NCBI GenBank assembly: GCA_017306015.1 | Contig: JAFKJK010000018.1 | Span: 124,001 to 188,000 of the forward strand | DNA: 64,000 nucleotides | Direction of reading: 5' to 3' | Source: Propionibacteriaceae bacterium | GTDB lineage: Bacteria > Actinomycetota > Actinomycetes > Propionibacteriales > Propionibacteriaceae | Part shown: one piece after another, positions 1 to 8,444 of the stretch | Numbering within the stretch: position 1 is the stretch's first letter | Layout of the letters: every line of letters begins with the position of its first letter | Notes under the pieces: generated by a model | Told to the model about the DNA's origin: nothing | Databases searched by the model: none | Seen by the model: only the letters and a program-made list of their open reading frames with translations | Position numbers and translations under genes: made by a program

Positions 1-638
1 TCCGCATCGAGGATCGCCTTCTGCAGGACGGGCATGACCAGCCCTGCCTGGTGCATCCGGACGCGGCTGAGTGATTCGCCCGGGCTCTCCGCATCCCCGT
101 CGGCGAAGGTGATCGCCCGTTCGGCCAGGCGACATCCCCGTCCTGCCGCCGTCCGGACGAGAAGTGCATCCTTCTCTGCGCCCGCCCGCAGTCCGGCGTC
201 CAGGAGCATCACGGCCTCGTCGAACGGGAGCATGCGGGCGAGGTCGGCCAGCGTCCGGGTGAGCGTGGTCGTGGGTAGTCCGTCGAGTTCGCAGACGTCG
301 GACGGGTCGAGGGTCGCCGCGCGGCTGTGCAGGCTGGGATGCACCGATCCATGGCCGCCCCTGGTGCGCACGACGGTGACCTCCCCCCGCCGCTTGGACA
401 GCAACGGCAGCCCATGGAGCGCAGCCGCGGAGACGTGACTGAAGTACGTGCCGGTGTCGAGGTAGGCAGCGGTTGCGTGCACCCTCAACAGGTAGAGGTC
501 GGACGCAGGAGTGCTCTCGGTCGCATCGGTCAGGACCCCGCGGCGAATCCTACGGAGCATTCCAGACCCGAGCGCCTGCTGCAGTTGCGTGCGGGTGCCA
601 CCCGCCCCGTACCAGTCGTCATAGCCGATGAGAGTCAT
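1..638 (-). CDS. AbiEi antitoxin-like / DUF559-type protein, 3' part outside window
   Basis: An open minus-strand frame runs from ATG at 638 off the left edge of the window, giving 212 visible residues. It begins MTLIGYDDWYGAGGTRTQ and has an N-terminal winged-helix-like part (LQQALGSGMLRRIRRGVL) followed by LYLLRVHATAAYLD and FSHVSAAALHGLPL. This layout is typical of actinobacterial proteins annotated as type IV antitoxin AbiEi domain or DUF559 domain proteins; in that family a nuclease-like domain follows at the C-terminus, which would lie outside the window. A GATAAT box ends 7 nt before the ATG (646-651), which suggests a leaderless transcript. It is divergent from folP. No toxin partner is visible on this side. 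The family call is moderately sure; the function is unknown. Confidence 0.6.
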   Translation of the reverse strand, partial: MTLIGYDDWYGAGGTRTQLQQALGSGMLRRIRRGVLTDATESTPASDLYLLRVHATAAYLDTGTYFSHVSAAALHGLPLLSKRRGEVTVVRTRGGHGSVHPSLHSRAATLDPSDVCELDGLPTTTLTRTLADLARMLPFDEAVMLLDAGLRAGAEKDALLVRTAAGRGCRLAERAITFADGDAESPGESLSRVRMHQAGLVMPVLQKAILDA

Positions 639-783
639 GCCGCGGATTATCGGCAGGCCCGGCTCGACCGGGTCACCGTCCACAGGGACTCGCCCCCCGC
701 CTCGCCGAACGCTCGGGTTCCGGTCATTCGCCACAACCCTTGCTGGGGCGTTTGACCGAAACGGTGGCGCTCGGCGGGTTCGT

Positions 784-789
784 TAGGCT
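784..789 (+). promoter_or_regulatory. -10 box of folP, leaderless
   Basis: TAGGCT lies 7 nt upstream of the GTG at 797, so the transcript should start at or next to the start codon. No purine-rich ribosome binding site precedes the GTG. This decides the start against an in-frame start at 740. Confidence 0.55.
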
Positions 790-796
790 CAGCCGC

Positions 797-1633
797 GTGA
801 ACAGCCTGCCGCAGCCCGGCCGAACCCTGGTGATGGGCATCCTCAACGTGACCCCCGACTCCTTCTCGGACGGCGGCGAGTTCCTGGCGACCGACCGGGC
901 GGTCGCGCACGGGCTGGACCTGTTCGCCGAGGGCGCCGACCTGGTGGACGTCGGCGGTGAGTCCACCCGGCCCGGAGCGGAACGCGCCGGCGCGGACGTC
1001 GAACTCGCCCGAGTGCTGCCGGTGATCGAGCGGCTGGTCGCGGACGGCGTCGCCGTCAGCGTCGACACCATGCGCGCCGAGGTCGCCATGGCGGCCGTGC
1101 GAGCCGGGGCGGTCCTCGTCAACGACGTCTCGGGCGGTCTGGCCGACCCCGACATGCTCCCTGCCGTGGCGGACGCCGGCGCCGCCTACCTGGCCATGCA
1201 CTGGCGCGGCCCGTCCGCCCACATGCAGGACCTCGCGGTCTACGACGACGTGGTCGCGGAGGTGACCGCCGAACTCGCCGACCGGGTGAGCGCCGCACGT
1301 GCCGCGGGCATCGACCCCGACCGACTGGTGATCGACCCGGGACTGGGCTTCGCCAAGACCGGTGAACACAACTGGACGCTGCTGCGAAACCTCGACCAGC
1401 TCGCCCGGCTCGGCCAGCCGATCCTGGTCGGTGCCTCCCGGAAGAGGTTCCTCGGGGAACTCCTCGCTGACCAGGCAGGACTCCGTCCCCCGAAGGGACG
1501 GGACGCCGCCACCACAGCCATCACCGCGCTGCTGGCAGCGTCCGGTATCTGGGGAGTGCGCACGCACGCCGTCCAGGCGCAGCGGGACGCCATCGCGGTC
1601 GCGGCCGTGCTCCCGGCACTTCCCCCGGGGTAG
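797..1633 (+). CDS. folP: dihydropteroate synthase
   Basis: FolP condenses 6-hydroxymethyl-7,8-dihydropterin pyrophosphate with p-aminobenzoate to give dihydropteroate in the cytoplasmic folate pathway; it is the target of sulfonamides. The protein is 278 residues, normal for the family. The first pterin-binding motif MGILNVTPDSFSDGG is near residues 13-27, followed by DVGGESTRPGA, SVDTMRAEVA, LVNDVSGG, the pterin-site DPGLGFAKT and the C-terminal GASRKRF. GTG at 797 is chosen because it sits 7 nt after TAGGCT and matches the family start; the frame is open back to 740. It heads the folP-folB-folK-DUF3180 operon. Confidence 0.95.
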   Translation: MNSLPQPGRTLVMGILNVTPDSFSDGGEFLATDRAVAHGLDLFAEGADLVDVGGESTRPGAERAGADVELARVLPVIERLVADGVAVSVDTMRAEVAMAAVRAGAVLVNDVSGGLADPDMLPAVADAGAAYLAMHWRGPSAHMQDLAVYDDVVAEVTAELADRVSAARAAGIDPDRLVIDPGLGFAKTGEHNWTLLRNLDQLARLGQPILVGASRKRFLGELLADQAGLRPPKGRDAATTAITALLAASGIWGVRTHAVQAQRDAIAVAAVLPALPPG

Positions 1634-1656
1634 GGTCGGCTCCAGGAGGTGAGCAG

Positions 1657-2022
1657 ATGGCCCAGCCCGACCAGCTCCGGCTGACCGGTATCCGCATCGA
1701 AGCGGCGCACGGCGTCTACCAACACGAGAAGCACTCCCCGCAGCCGTTCCTGATCGATGTCGTCGTGGAGTTGCGGCCCCGTCCGGCCATCGACGACCTC
1801 GCCACGACCGTCGACTACTCGGTGCTGGCGGGGGAGATCGCGGCCGCCGCTACCGGGGACTCGGTCGACCTGATCGAGACCCTGGCCGAGAGGGTCGCAG
1901 CAACCTGTCTCGCCAACGACCTCATCGCCGCCGTCGAGGTGACCGTCCACAAGCCCGAGGCGCCACTGCCCGTGCCGGTCGCCGACGTCAGCGTCACCAT
2001 CACCCGCAGGAGCCCCGTATGA
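1657..2022 (+). CDS. folB: dihydroneopterin aldolase
   Basis: FolB cleaves 7,8-dihydroneopterin to 6-hydroxymethyl-7,8-dihydropterin and glycolaldehyde, supplying the substrate of FolK. The 121-residue protein has the family pattern LTGIRIEAAHGVYQHEK near the N-terminus, TVDYSVLAGEI in the middle, ETLAERVA, and VEVTVHKPEAPLPV at the C-terminus, where the lysine is the conserved catalytic residue. A good ribosome binding site, AGGAGGT at 1644-1650, precedes the ATG. The stop overlaps the folK start (ATGA), indicating translational coupling. Confidence 0.95.
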   Translation: MAQPDQLRLTGIRIEAAHGVYQHEKHSPQPFLIDVVVELRPRPAIDDLATTVDYSVLAGEIAAAATGDSVDLIETLAERVAATCLANDLIAAVEVTVHKPEAPLPVPVADVSVTITRRSPV

Positions 2023-2561
2023 CCTGGAACACCGTCGATGTCGACACCCTCTCCGAGATGAGCCCGCTGCGCACGGCGGTGTTCTCACTCGGCTCGAACA
2101 TCGAGGATCGCTTCGAACACCTCCAGGGGGCCGTCAACCATCTTCGGGCCACCCCCGGCATGACGATCGCCGCGATCTCCTCGGTGTACGAGACGACGCC
2201 GGTCGGGCCGGTCGAGCAGGCCGACTTCCTGAACCTGGTCGTGATCGCGGACTCGACGCTGGCGTCCACGGTCATGCTGGAGCGCGCGCTGGCCATCGAG
2301 GACGCGTTCGAGCGTGTCCGGCTGGTGCCGGGCGGTCCGCGGACGGTGGACGTCGACCTGATCGCCGTCGGCGACCGGCGCATCGACAACGACTTCCTGA
2401 CGCTCCCGCACCCGCGCGCCCACGAGCGGGGGTTCGTCCTGGTGCCGTGGCTTGAGGCGGACCCGTACGCGACCCTGGTGGGGCACGGGCCGGTGGCCGA
2501 ACTGGTCCGGACGGTGGACGTGTCCGGCGTCCGCCGGCGGGACGACCTGCGGATCGAGTGA
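2019..2561 (+). CDS. folK: 2-amino-4-hydroxy-6-hydroxymethyldihydropteridine diphosphokinase
   Basis: FolK transfers pyrophosphate from ATP to 6-hydroxymethyl-7,8-dihydropterin, the step before FolP. The 180-residue protein carries FSLGSNIEDRFEHL, then SSVYETTPVGPVEQADFLNLV, and GPRTVDVDLIAVGD, the HPPK signature holding the two metal-binding aspartates, then LPHPRAHERGFVL. An N-terminal extension of about 24 residues precedes the usual family start; an alternative is an internal start near the TAVFSLGSN segment. It overlaps folB by 4 nt and the next gene by 4 nt. Confidence 0.93.
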   Translation: MTWNTVDVDTLSEMSPLRTAVFSLGSNIEDRFEHLQGAVNHLRATPGMTIAAISSVYETTPVGPVEQADFLNLVVIADSTLASTVMLERALAIEDAFERVRLVPGGPRTVDVDLIAVGDRRIDNDFLTLPHPRAHERGFVLVPWLEADPYATLVGHGPVAELVRTVDVSGVRRRDDLRIE

Positions 2562-3079
2562 TGGCGGCACCCGACCCGCGTCCGACCGTCACGCTGATCG
2601 GCTGGCGCCCCGTGCTCATCGCCGCCCTCCTGGGTGCCGGGACGGGCTGGCTGCTCTTCGCCCTGCCCGACCGGCTCGGCGCCCAGTTGCCGGCGCTGCC
2701 GCTGGTGGTGACGGTCACCGTCGTGCTGCTGGCCGCCGTCTGCTGGGTGCTCGCGGTGCGGACGCACCGCAGGGTCCAGGTGCGCCGGGAGTCGGTCGAG
2801 CCGTCCCGCGCGGTGACGCTGCTCGCGTTCGCCAAGGCGTCCGTCCTGACCGGGGCGCTGCTCGCCGGCGGCTACTTCGCGATCGGTGCGTACTCGCTGC
2901 AGCGGTGGGCCGCCGACCTTCCCAGGGAGCGGGTGATCAGCTCGGCAGTGGCGACCGTGGCGAGCATCGCCCTGGCCGTCGGGGGCGGTTTTCTGGAGCG
3001 GGCCTGCCGGATTCCGCCGTCCGACGACGGGGACGCCACGCCGAACGGGCTTCCCGGCGGTCCCCCTAACGGGGACTAG
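2558..3079 (+). CDS. DUF3180 family membrane protein
   Basis: This is a small actinobacterial membrane protein of unknown function that is nearly always found directly after folK. It has four predicted membrane segments: around residues 15-33 (VLIAALLGAGTGWLLFAL), 40-62, 90-110 (FAKASVLTGALLAGGYFAIG) and 128-145. Translation can begin at GTG 2558, coupled to the folK stop, or at ATG 2561; the sequence does not separate these. The C-terminus is short and polar. Assignment to DUF3180 rests on size, topology and the folK neighbour. Confidence 0.85.
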   Translation: MMAAPDPRPTVTLIGWRPVLIAALLGAGTGWLLFALPDRLGAQLPALPLVVTVTVVLLAAVCWVLAVRTHRRVQVRRESVEPSRAVTLLAFAKASVLTGALLAGGYFAIGAYSLQRWAADLPRERVISSAVATVASIALAVGGGFLERACRIPPSDDGDATPNGLPGGPPNGD

Positions 3080-3089
3080 AGTTTGCCGC

Positions 3090-3716
3090 GTGTTACCCGC
3101 AACCGCTACGAGGAAAGCGATTCCTTCCCCGCGCCGCCGCTACTCGCGGCTCTCGTTGCTCGGTTCGGCAGTTGCCGCTTTGGTGGCCGGCCTCGCCTCG
3201 TCCTATTGGGTGAGCGTTGCCGGTCTGGTCCTCGCGGTCGCTGGCGGTGTTCTGGCCTGTGCCCTGGCCTGGGGCGAGGTCCGGACGACCCGAACGACGC
3301 TACTCGCTCAACAGAGCGCCGAATCCCATCGATCTGCCGAATTGTTCGTGGAGACCAACCGCCGGCATCGCCGCGTCGTCAGCCTGTTGGCTGCCCGGAA
3401 TGCCGAGCTGGTCAACCAGCTCGGGACGACTCGTGGAGAAGCAGCGAAGCTGTCCCAGTTGGCCGCCCACCTGCGAGGCGACAAGGCCGCTCTCCAGCTC
3501 GAACTGAATCAGCGCTCCAGCGAACTGGCTGCGGTGCGGGTCAGTCTGGCGCAGGTGCAGGCCACGCTCGACGCCGACATCGTGCCGCTTCCCCTGAGGG
3601 AGACCGACGACGCCGCGCTCGAGCTGTGGACCGAGGACGGCTTCCCGACCCTCGTTCAGCTGGAGGCTCTGGCCAACCCGCCCGTCCCCGAACTCGAGCA
3701 GCGAAAACACGCCTGA
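3090..3716 (+). CDS. membrane-anchored coiled-coil protein, unknown function
   Basis: The 208-residue protein begins with a basic N-terminus (RKAIPSPRRRYSRLS), two adjacent hydrophobic segments at about residues 22-43 and 44-60 (LLGSAVAALVAGLASS, VSVAGLVLAVAGGVLACALA), and then a long cytoplasmic, helix-rich, heptad-like region at about 65-165 rich in Ala, Leu, Glu, Arg and Gln. It ends in a short acidic tail. GTG 3090 lies 7 nt after TAGAGT (3077-3082), suggesting its own leaderless promoter although it is only 10 nt after the DUF3180 gene. The role is not recognised; a scaffold or septum-associated protein would fit the architecture, but this is a guess. Confidence 0.75.
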   Translation: MLPATATRKAIPSPRRRYSRLSLLGSAVAALVAGLASSYWVSVAGLVLAVAGGVLACALAWGEVRTTRTTLLAQQSAESHRSAELFVETNRRHRRVVSLLAARNAELVNQLGTTRGEAAKLSQLAAHLRGDKAALQLELNQRSSELAAVRVSLAQVQATLDADIVPLPLRETDDAALELWTEDGFPTLVQLEALANPPVPELEQRKHA

Positions 3717-3727
3717 GTTACCACCGT

Positions 3728-3754
3728 CGAGCCCGGCCCACAGCGCCGGGCTCG
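3728..3754 (+). terminator. hairpin terminator after the folate operon
   Basis: A perfect 10-bp inverted repeat CGAGCCCGGC / GCCGGGCTCG (3728-3737 and 3745-3754) with a 7-nt loop lies 11 nt after the stop of the preceding gene. There is no T tract, which is usual in high-GC actinobacteria. Confidence 0.7.
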
Positions 3755-3938
3755 ATGCGTTGTGGGCCTGCGCCGATTGCCCTCGCCCCGACGTTGTGTC
3801 TCCGACAAGGCGGCATACCCGAGCCGGTGCAATATGTGCGTACGGTGTTCCGGTCGCTCGGTGCGACATTCAGCGAACGCCGTGCACCCGGGCGACCTGT
3901 GGATCGGACGTGAATACCCGACACAATCGCCAGTGGTC

Positions 3939-3966
3939 TTGTCTGGCCGGTCTCAAGGTATATGCT
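3939..3966 (+). promoter_or_regulatory. lsr2 promoter
   Basis: TTGTCT (3939-3944) and TATGCT (3961-3966) are separated by 16 bp, a good match to a housekeeping sigma factor promoter. It implies a leader of about 50 nt before lsr2. The leader contains a hairpin, GCTGCG/CGCAGC at 3992-3997 and 4003-4008, ending 4 nt before the AAAGGA ribosome binding site at 4013-4018. Confidence 0.5.
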
Positions 3967-4024
3967 GCTGATCGCATTGGGGAGAAATCTAGCTGCGCTG
4001 GTCGCAGCAGCTGAAAGGATAGAT

Positions 4025-4354
4025 ATGGCCAAGCGAGTTCAGGTCTTCCACACCGACGACCTCGATGGCAGTGAAGCCGCCGAAACCATCTCGTTCGCCC
4101 TTGACGGGATCGGGTACACGATTGACCTGTCGGACGGCAATGCCCGCAAGCTGCGGGACGCATTGGCGCCGTACATCGCGGCGGGCGAGCGGGAGCGTGG
4201 TGCACGCAAGTCCACCCCGTCCCGGCGTCGCAATGGCGGGGGAACCGCCGCGACGGAGATCCGCGCCTGGGCCTTGGGTCAGGGCATGCAGGTCTCCAGC
4301 CGTGGTCGGGTCTCGGCGGAGGTGCGCGAGGCTTACGAGCGCGCGCACAGCTGA
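4025..4354 (+). CDS. lsr2: Lsr2 nucleoid-associated xenogeneic silencer
   Basis: Lsr2 is the actinobacterial functional analogue of H-NS: it bridges AT-rich and foreign DNA and silences it. The 109-residue protein begins MAKRVQVFHTDDLDG and has the N-terminal dimerisation domain (TISFALDGIGYTIDLSD), a basic linker with KSTPSRRRNGGG at about residues 63-74, and the C-terminal DNA-binding domain ATEIRAWALGQGMQVSSRGR. The RGR at about 94-96 is the AT-hook-like motif that enters the minor groove. Upstream in-frame codons exist from 3962, but the ATG at 4025 has the AAAGGA site and the family N-terminus. It is monocistronic, with a strong terminator before clpC, as in mycobacteria where lsr2 also precedes clpC1. 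Confidence 0.96.
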   Translation: MAKRVQVFHTDDLDGSEAAETISFALDGIGYTIDLSDGNARKLRDALAPYIAAGERERGARKSTPSRRRNGGGTAATEIRAWALGQGMQVSSRGRVSAEVREAYERAHS

Positions 4355-4362
4355 TCGTCGTC

Positions 4363-4394
4363 TCGCCCCCGGCTCGCAATTGAGCCGGGGGCGA
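4363..4394 (+). terminator. strong lsr2 terminator
   Basis: A perfect 13-bp inverted repeat (TCGCCCCCGGCTC, 4363-4375, against 4382-4394) with a 6-nt loop starts 8 nt after the lsr2 stop. No T tract follows. Confidence 0.8.
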
Positions 4395-4474
4395 ACACGG
4401 GACTGGGTTGGGCCGGGGCAGCGTTGACTAAGCTGAAGGCGGGTAGCCGCCGGCTCAACTAAGGAGTTCCACGC

Positions 4475-6979
4475 ATGTTCGATCGGTTCACCGACCGCGC
4501 CCGCCGGGTGATCGTGCTCGCCCAGGACGAGGCGCGCATGCTCAACCACAACTACATCGGCACCGAGCACCTGCTGCTCGGCCTGATCCACGAGGGTGAA
4601 GGCGTCGCAGCCAAGGCCCTGGAGTCGATGGGGATCTCGCTGGAGGCCGTGCGCGAGCAGGTCGAGGAGATCATCGGTCAGGGCCAGCAGGCGCCCACCG
4701 GCCACATCCCGTTCACTCCGCGCGCCAAGAAGGTGCTGGAGTTCTCGATGCGGGAGGCCCTCCAGATCAACCACCCCTACATCGGCACCGAGCACATCCT
4801 GCTCGGTCTCGTCCGCGAGGGTGAGGGTGTCGCCGCCCAGGTGCTGATCAAGCTCGGCGCCGACCTCAACCGGGTCCGCAACACCGTCCTGCAGTTGCTG
4901 TCGGGCTACCAGGGCAAGGAGGCGGCGACCGCCGGCGCACCCGAGGCCGGCCCGTCCAGCCAGAACGCCACGATCCTCGACCAGTTCGGACGCAACCTCA
5001 CCCAGGCCGCGCGGGAGAACAAGCTCGACCCGGTGATCGGACGCGAGAAGGAAATCGAGCGCGTCATGACCGTGTTGTCGCGGCGCACGAAGAACAACCC
5101 GGTGCTGATCGGTGAGCCCGGTGTCGGCAAGACCGCCGTCGTCGAGGGCCTGAGCCAGGCCATCGTCCGTGGTGACGTCCCCGAAACCCTGCGTGACAAG
5201 CAGATCTACACCCTCGACCTGGGTGCGCTGGTCGCCGGTTCCCGGTACCGCGGCGACTTCGAGGAGCGCCTGAAGAAGGTGCTGAAGGAGATCAAGACCC
5301 GCGGCGACGTGGTGCTGTTCATCGACGAGATCCACACCCTGGTGGGTGCCGGTGCGGCCGAGGGCGCGATCGACGCCGCGTCCATCCTGAAGCCGATGCT
5401 GGCCCGCGGTGAGCTGCAGACCATCGGCGCCACCACCCTCGACGAGTACCGCAAGTACATCGAGAAGGACGCGGCTCTGGAGCGGCGGTTCCAGCCGATC
5501 CAGGTCGCCGAGCCGTCCATCGCGCTGACGATCGACATCCTGCGCGGCCTGCGCGACCGGTACGAGGCGCACCACCGGATCACCATCACCGACGCGGCCC
5601 TGACCGCCGCGGCGCACATGGCCGACCGGTACATCTCCGACCGGTTCCTGCCGGACAAGGCGATCGACCTGATCGACGAGGCCGGCGCCCGGCTGCGGAT
5701 CCGTCGGATGACGGCCCCGCCGGACCTGCGCGAGTTCGACGAGAAGATCGCGGCCGTCCGCCTGCAGAAGGAGGCGGCGATCGACGCCCAGGACTTCGAG
5801 GTGGCCGCCCGGCTGCGCGACGACGAGCGCAAGCTCACCATCGCCCGGTCGGAGAAGGAGGAGGCGTGGAAGCTGGGCGACTCCGATCTGCCGGCCGAGG
5901 TCGGCGAGGAGGAGATCGCCGAGGTGCTCTCCGGCGCCACCGGCATTCCGGTCTTCAAGCTGACCGAGGAGGAGTCCTCGCGGCTGCTGAAGATGGAGGA
6001 GGAGATCGGCAAGCGGTACATCGGCCAGCACGACGCCGTCAAGGCGCTCGCCCGGTCGATCCGCCGTACCCGCGCCGGCCTGAAGGACCCGAAGCGGCCC
6101 AGCGGTTCGTTCATCTTCGCCGGCCCGTCCGGTGTCGGCAAGACCGAGCTGACCAAGGCTCTCACCGAATTCCTGTTCGGCGACGAGGACGCATTGATCA
6201 CCCTCGACATGAGCGAGTACTCCGAGAAGCACACCGCGTCCCGGATGTTCGGATCCCCCCCGGGGTATGTCGGATATGAAGAGGGCGGCCAGCTGACCGA
6301 GAAGGTGCGGCGCAAGCCGTTCAGCGTGGTGCTCTTCGACGAGATCGAAAAGGCCCACCCGGACATCTTCAACTCGCTGCTGCAGATCCTCGACGAAGGC
6401 CGGCTCACCGACGCCCAGGGGCGGGTGGTGGACTTCAAGAACACCGTGATCGTGATGACCACGAACCTCGGCACCCGGGATATCTCCAAGTCGGTCAACC
6501 TCGGCTTCAGCCAGAGCTCCGACGAGGTCGGCAGCTACGACAAGATGAAGGCCAAGGTCACGGACGAGCTCAAACAGCACTTCCGTCCGGAGTTCCTCAA
6601 CCGCGTGGACGAGATCGTGGTCTTCCACCAGCTGACCACCTCCGACATCGAGCACATTGTCGACCTGATGATCGCCGAGATCGAGGTTCGGCTGCGCGAC
6701 CGGGACATGGGTATCGAGCTCACCCCGGCGGCCAAGGCGCTGATCGCGAAGCGTGGCTTCGATCCCGTCCTGGGTGCGCGTCCGCTGCGACGGGCGATCC
6801 AGCGGGACATCGAGGACATGCTGGCCGAGAAGATCCTGTTCGGCGAGGTGTACCCGGGCGAGATCGTGGTCGTCGACGTGGCCGAGGAGGGTTCGGAGCA
6901 GGCCTTCAGCTTCACCGGCCAGCCCAGGTCGGCGGTGCCGGACGTGCCCGTGCCCGAACTGGGTGGACGCACTTCCTGA
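4475..6979 (+). CDS. clpC: ATP-dependent Clp protease ATP-binding subunit ClpC
   Basis: ClpC is the AAA+ unfoldase that feeds substrates to the ClpP1P2 protease and is essential in several actinobacteria. The 834-residue protein has the double Clp-N domain (about 1-145, with [16 protein letters not shown] and [16 protein letters not shown] repeats), AAA-1 with Walker [10 protein letters not shown] (213-221) and Walker [12 protein letters not shown] (about 279), the UVR/M-domain helix pair at about 425-460, AAA-2 with Walker [10 protein letters not shown] (549-557), [14 protein letters not shown], and the ClpP-docking LGF loop ([10 protein letters not shown]). The ATG follows an AAGGAG ribosome binding site. 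Only about 80 bp separates it from the lsr2 terminator, so its promoter lies there; TTGACT at about 4430 may be part of it. Confidence 0.97.
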   Translation: MFDRFTDRARRVIVLAQDEARMLNHNYIGTEHLLLGLIHEGEGVAAKALESMGISLEAVREQVEEIIGQGQQAPTGHIPFTPRAKKVLEFSMREALQINHPYIGTEHILLGLVREGEGVAAQVLIKLGADLNRVRNTVLQLLSGYQGKEAATAGAPEAGPSSQNATILDQFGRNLTQAARENKLDPVIGREKEIERVMTVLSRRTKNNPVLIGEPGVGKTAVVEGLSQAIVRGDVPETLRDKQIYTLDLGALVAGSRYRGDFEERLKKVLKEIKTRGDVVLFIDEIHTLVGAGAAEGAIDAASILKPMLARGELQTIGATTLDEYRKYIEKDAALERRFQPIQVAEPSIALTIDILRGLRDRYEAHHRITITDAALTAAAHMADRYISDRFLPDKAIDLIDEAGARLRIRRMTAPPDLREFDEKIAAVRLQKEAAIDAQDFEVAARLRDDERKLTIARSEKEEAWKLGDSDLPAEVGEEEIAEVLSGATGIPVFKLTEEESSRLLKMEEEIGKRYIGQHDAVKALARSIRRTRAGLKDPKRPSGSFIFAGPSGVGKTELTKALTEFLFGDEDALITLDMSEYSEKHTASRMFGSPPGYVGYEEGGQLTEKVRRKPFSVVLFDEIEKAHPDIFNSLLQILDEGRLTDAQGRVVDFKNTVIVMTTNLGTRDISKSVNLGFSQSSDEVGSYDKMKAKVTDELKQHFRPEFLNRVDEIVVFHQLTTSDIEHIVDLMIAEIEVRLRDRDMGIELTPAAKALIAKRGFDPVLGARPLRRAIQRDIEDMLAEKILFGEVYPGEIVVVDVAEEGSEQAFSFTGQPRSAVPDVPVPELGGRTS

Positions 6980-6992
6980 GGCCTGGCCTCAG
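6976..6992. terminator. bidirectional hairpin between clpC and the DUF4190 gene
   Basis: CTGAGGC-CTG-GCCTCAG is a 7-bp inverted repeat that contains the stop codons of both convergent genes (TGA at 6977-6979 on plus, TGA at 6991-6989 on minus). It could act on both transcripts. Confidence 0.5.
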
Positions 6993-7633
6993 AAGCGCAT
7001 CGCCACGACGACCGCGAAGACGAGCAGGGTCGCGAACAGGCCCCAGAGCAGCGTCCCGATGATCCCGAGGACGTAGCCGGCGGTCAGCGACCCCGTGGAC
7101 GCCCAGCGGCCCGGGTAACGCCGGATCTCGCTGCGTCCGCGGCCGGCCACGAACCACGCCACCGGCGCGAGGACCGGCACCAGGAACAGGCCCAGGATGC
7201 CGAGTACCAGTGAGGAGACGGCACTCGGGTGCTCGGGCGCCGTCGGATAGGCGTAGGGTGCCACGGCCTGCGGGGCGTACGGCACCGGTGCGGGCGGGAC
7301 GTAGGGCTGGTAGGGCTCGTATCGCGTCGGCTCCGGTGCCGGAGCCGGGGGGTACATCGCCTGCGGCCGCGGTTGCGGCGCGGACGGCTGCTGATAGGCC
7401 AGTCCCGGATGCTGATCCACAGAGGGCAGCGGTGCGGTCGGGGACGGGCCGAAGTCGACGGTCGGCTCGGCGGCGCCGTACCGCGCAGGGCCGACCGGGT
7501 CGCTGTAGCTGAAGTCGGGCCAGACGGTCTCCTCCAGGGGCGGCACCTCCGGCTGGGCGTAGCCGGAGTCGGGTACCAGGGGCACCGTCGAGTCGCCCGG
7601 CTGTGACGTCGGTCCGTCGAACTGATTGGTCAT
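6989..7633 (-). CDS. proline-rich DUF4190-type membrane protein
   Basis: The 214-residue protein has a long cytoplasmic N-terminal half rich in Pro, Tyr, Ala and Gln (about residues 1-130) with repeated PYxP-like turns such as YQPYVPPAPVPYAP and PYAYP, then two membrane segments (VSSLVLGILGLFLVPVLAPVAWFVAG and GYVLGIIGTLLWGLFATLLVFAVVVA) joined by a short polar loop RGRSEIRRYPGRW. This Pro/Tyr tail plus two-helix pair is the DUF4190 pattern. ATG 7633 is preferred over an in-frame GTG six bases upstream, because a GAGGTGG ribosome binding site fits the ATG. Function is unknown. The gene converges on clpC. Confidence 0.75.
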   Translation of the reverse strand: MTNQFDGPTSQPGDSTVPLVPDSGYAQPEVPPLEETVWPDFSYSDPVGPARYGAAEPTVDFGPSPTAPLPSVDQHPGLAYQQPSAPQPRPQAMYPPAPAPEPTRYEPYQPYVPPAPVPYAPQAVAPYAYPTAPEHPSAVSSLVLGILGLFLVPVLAPVAWFVAGRGRSEIRRYPGRWASTGSLTAGYVLGIIGTLLWGLFATLLVFAVVVAMRF

Positions 7634-7784
7634 CCCCACCTCGGATTCGTGTGACTGTTCGCCAACCTACCTGCTCGCCCTCCGCGAGCGGATCGGGGAA
7701 AGCCCTGCCGCACTCCCGGTTGGCGCCCGGCGTGACGCGGCGTGGTGCTGCGACGGCGCGCTTCGCCGGGCCTAGCCTGAGGTC

Positions 7785-8438
7785 ATGAGCACGCTGCTCC
7801 ACCCGAAAGGCTCGGAGCCGTCCGAGGTGTACTGGCGTCGCCGCGTGGTCGTGATCGCCGTCGCGGTGGTGCTGGTGCTCGTCGTCGCGTGGATCGCCTG
7901 GCCCAAGGGAACGGGTGCGGCCGTGCCGGATCCCCAGCAGAGTGCCCCGGTCCCTCCGTCGGCTCCGGTGACGCCGTCGACGACCGGCTCGCCGCCGCCC
8001 AGCTCATCGTCGCCCAGCTCCTCGCCGAGTCCCACCGGCCCGGTGGCCTGCGACCCGGCCAGCTCCAATCTGGGGGTGGCCGGCTACCAGAAGGTCAAGC
8101 AGGGTGGCACGCAGACGTTCAAGGTGTCGATCAAGAACACCGCAGCACCCTGCGTCCTGCAGCTGAGCGGTTCGAACTTCACGTTCACGGTGAAGAGCGG
8201 CTCCGACCAGATCTGGAGCACCGCCGACTGCGACAAGTGGCTGCCGACGGTCAAGGACGTCAAGCTCAAGCAGGGCCAGACCTACCAGTTCGATCTGACC
8301 TGGGGGCTGGTCCGTTCCAAGCCGGGATGCAAGACCACCAAGGACCTCGTCAAGCCCGGCACCTACGTGGGCACGGCGACGTTCGGCGCCGGTGTGATCA
8401 GCGACCGGCAGGTGTTCGTCGTCACGAAGGCGAGCTGA
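7785..8438 (+). CDS. membrane-anchored extracytoplasmic protein with Ser/Pro linker
   Basis: The 217-residue protein has a short cytoplasmic N-terminus, one membrane helix (VVVIAVAVVLVLVVAWIAW, about residues 21-39), a low-complexity Pro/Ser/Thr stalk (about 50-87, including a run of Ser and Pro), and an exported beta-rich domain starting at CDPASSNLGVAGYQ that carries four cysteines able to form two disulfides (CDPASS, APCVLQL, STADCDK, PGCKTT). The C-terminal domain resembles DUF4232-like beta-sandwich domains, but that is not certain. TAGCCT ends 6 nt before the ATG, so the transcript is probably leaderless. Nothing indicates a specific function. Confidence 0.7.
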   Translation: MSTLLHPKGSEPSEVYWRRRVVVIAVAVVLVLVVAWIAWPKGTGAAVPDPQQSAPVPPSAPVTPSTTGSPPPSSSSPSSSPSPTGPVACDPASSNLGVAGYQKVKQGGTQTFKVSIKNTAAPCVLQLSGSNFTFTVKSGSDQIWSTADCDKWLPTVKDVKLKQGQTYQFDLTWGLVRSKPGCKTTKDLVKPGTYVGTATFGAGVISDRQVFVVTKAS

Positions 8439-8444
8439 ACCCGA

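Larger units (their letters stand above)
3717..4024. other. intergenic region upstream of lsr2
   Basis: This 308-bp gap holds the terminator at 3728-3754 and the lsr2 promoter and leader (3939-4024). The middle, roughly 3755-3930, shows no convincing gene on either strand and no strong repeat. Its base composition is less GC-rich than the coding sequence around it. Confidence 0.5.

Noticed and set aside
740..796. longer start of folP at 740
   Set aside because: The added residues do not fit the family, and the -10 box TAGGCT lies between that codon and GTG 797.
3989..6655. 888-codon open frame on the minus strand opposite lsr2 and clpC
   Set aside because: It is the antisense shadow of clpC; its product is a low-complexity Leu/Gly/Asp/Val-rich string with no family pattern, as expected from high-GC codon bias.
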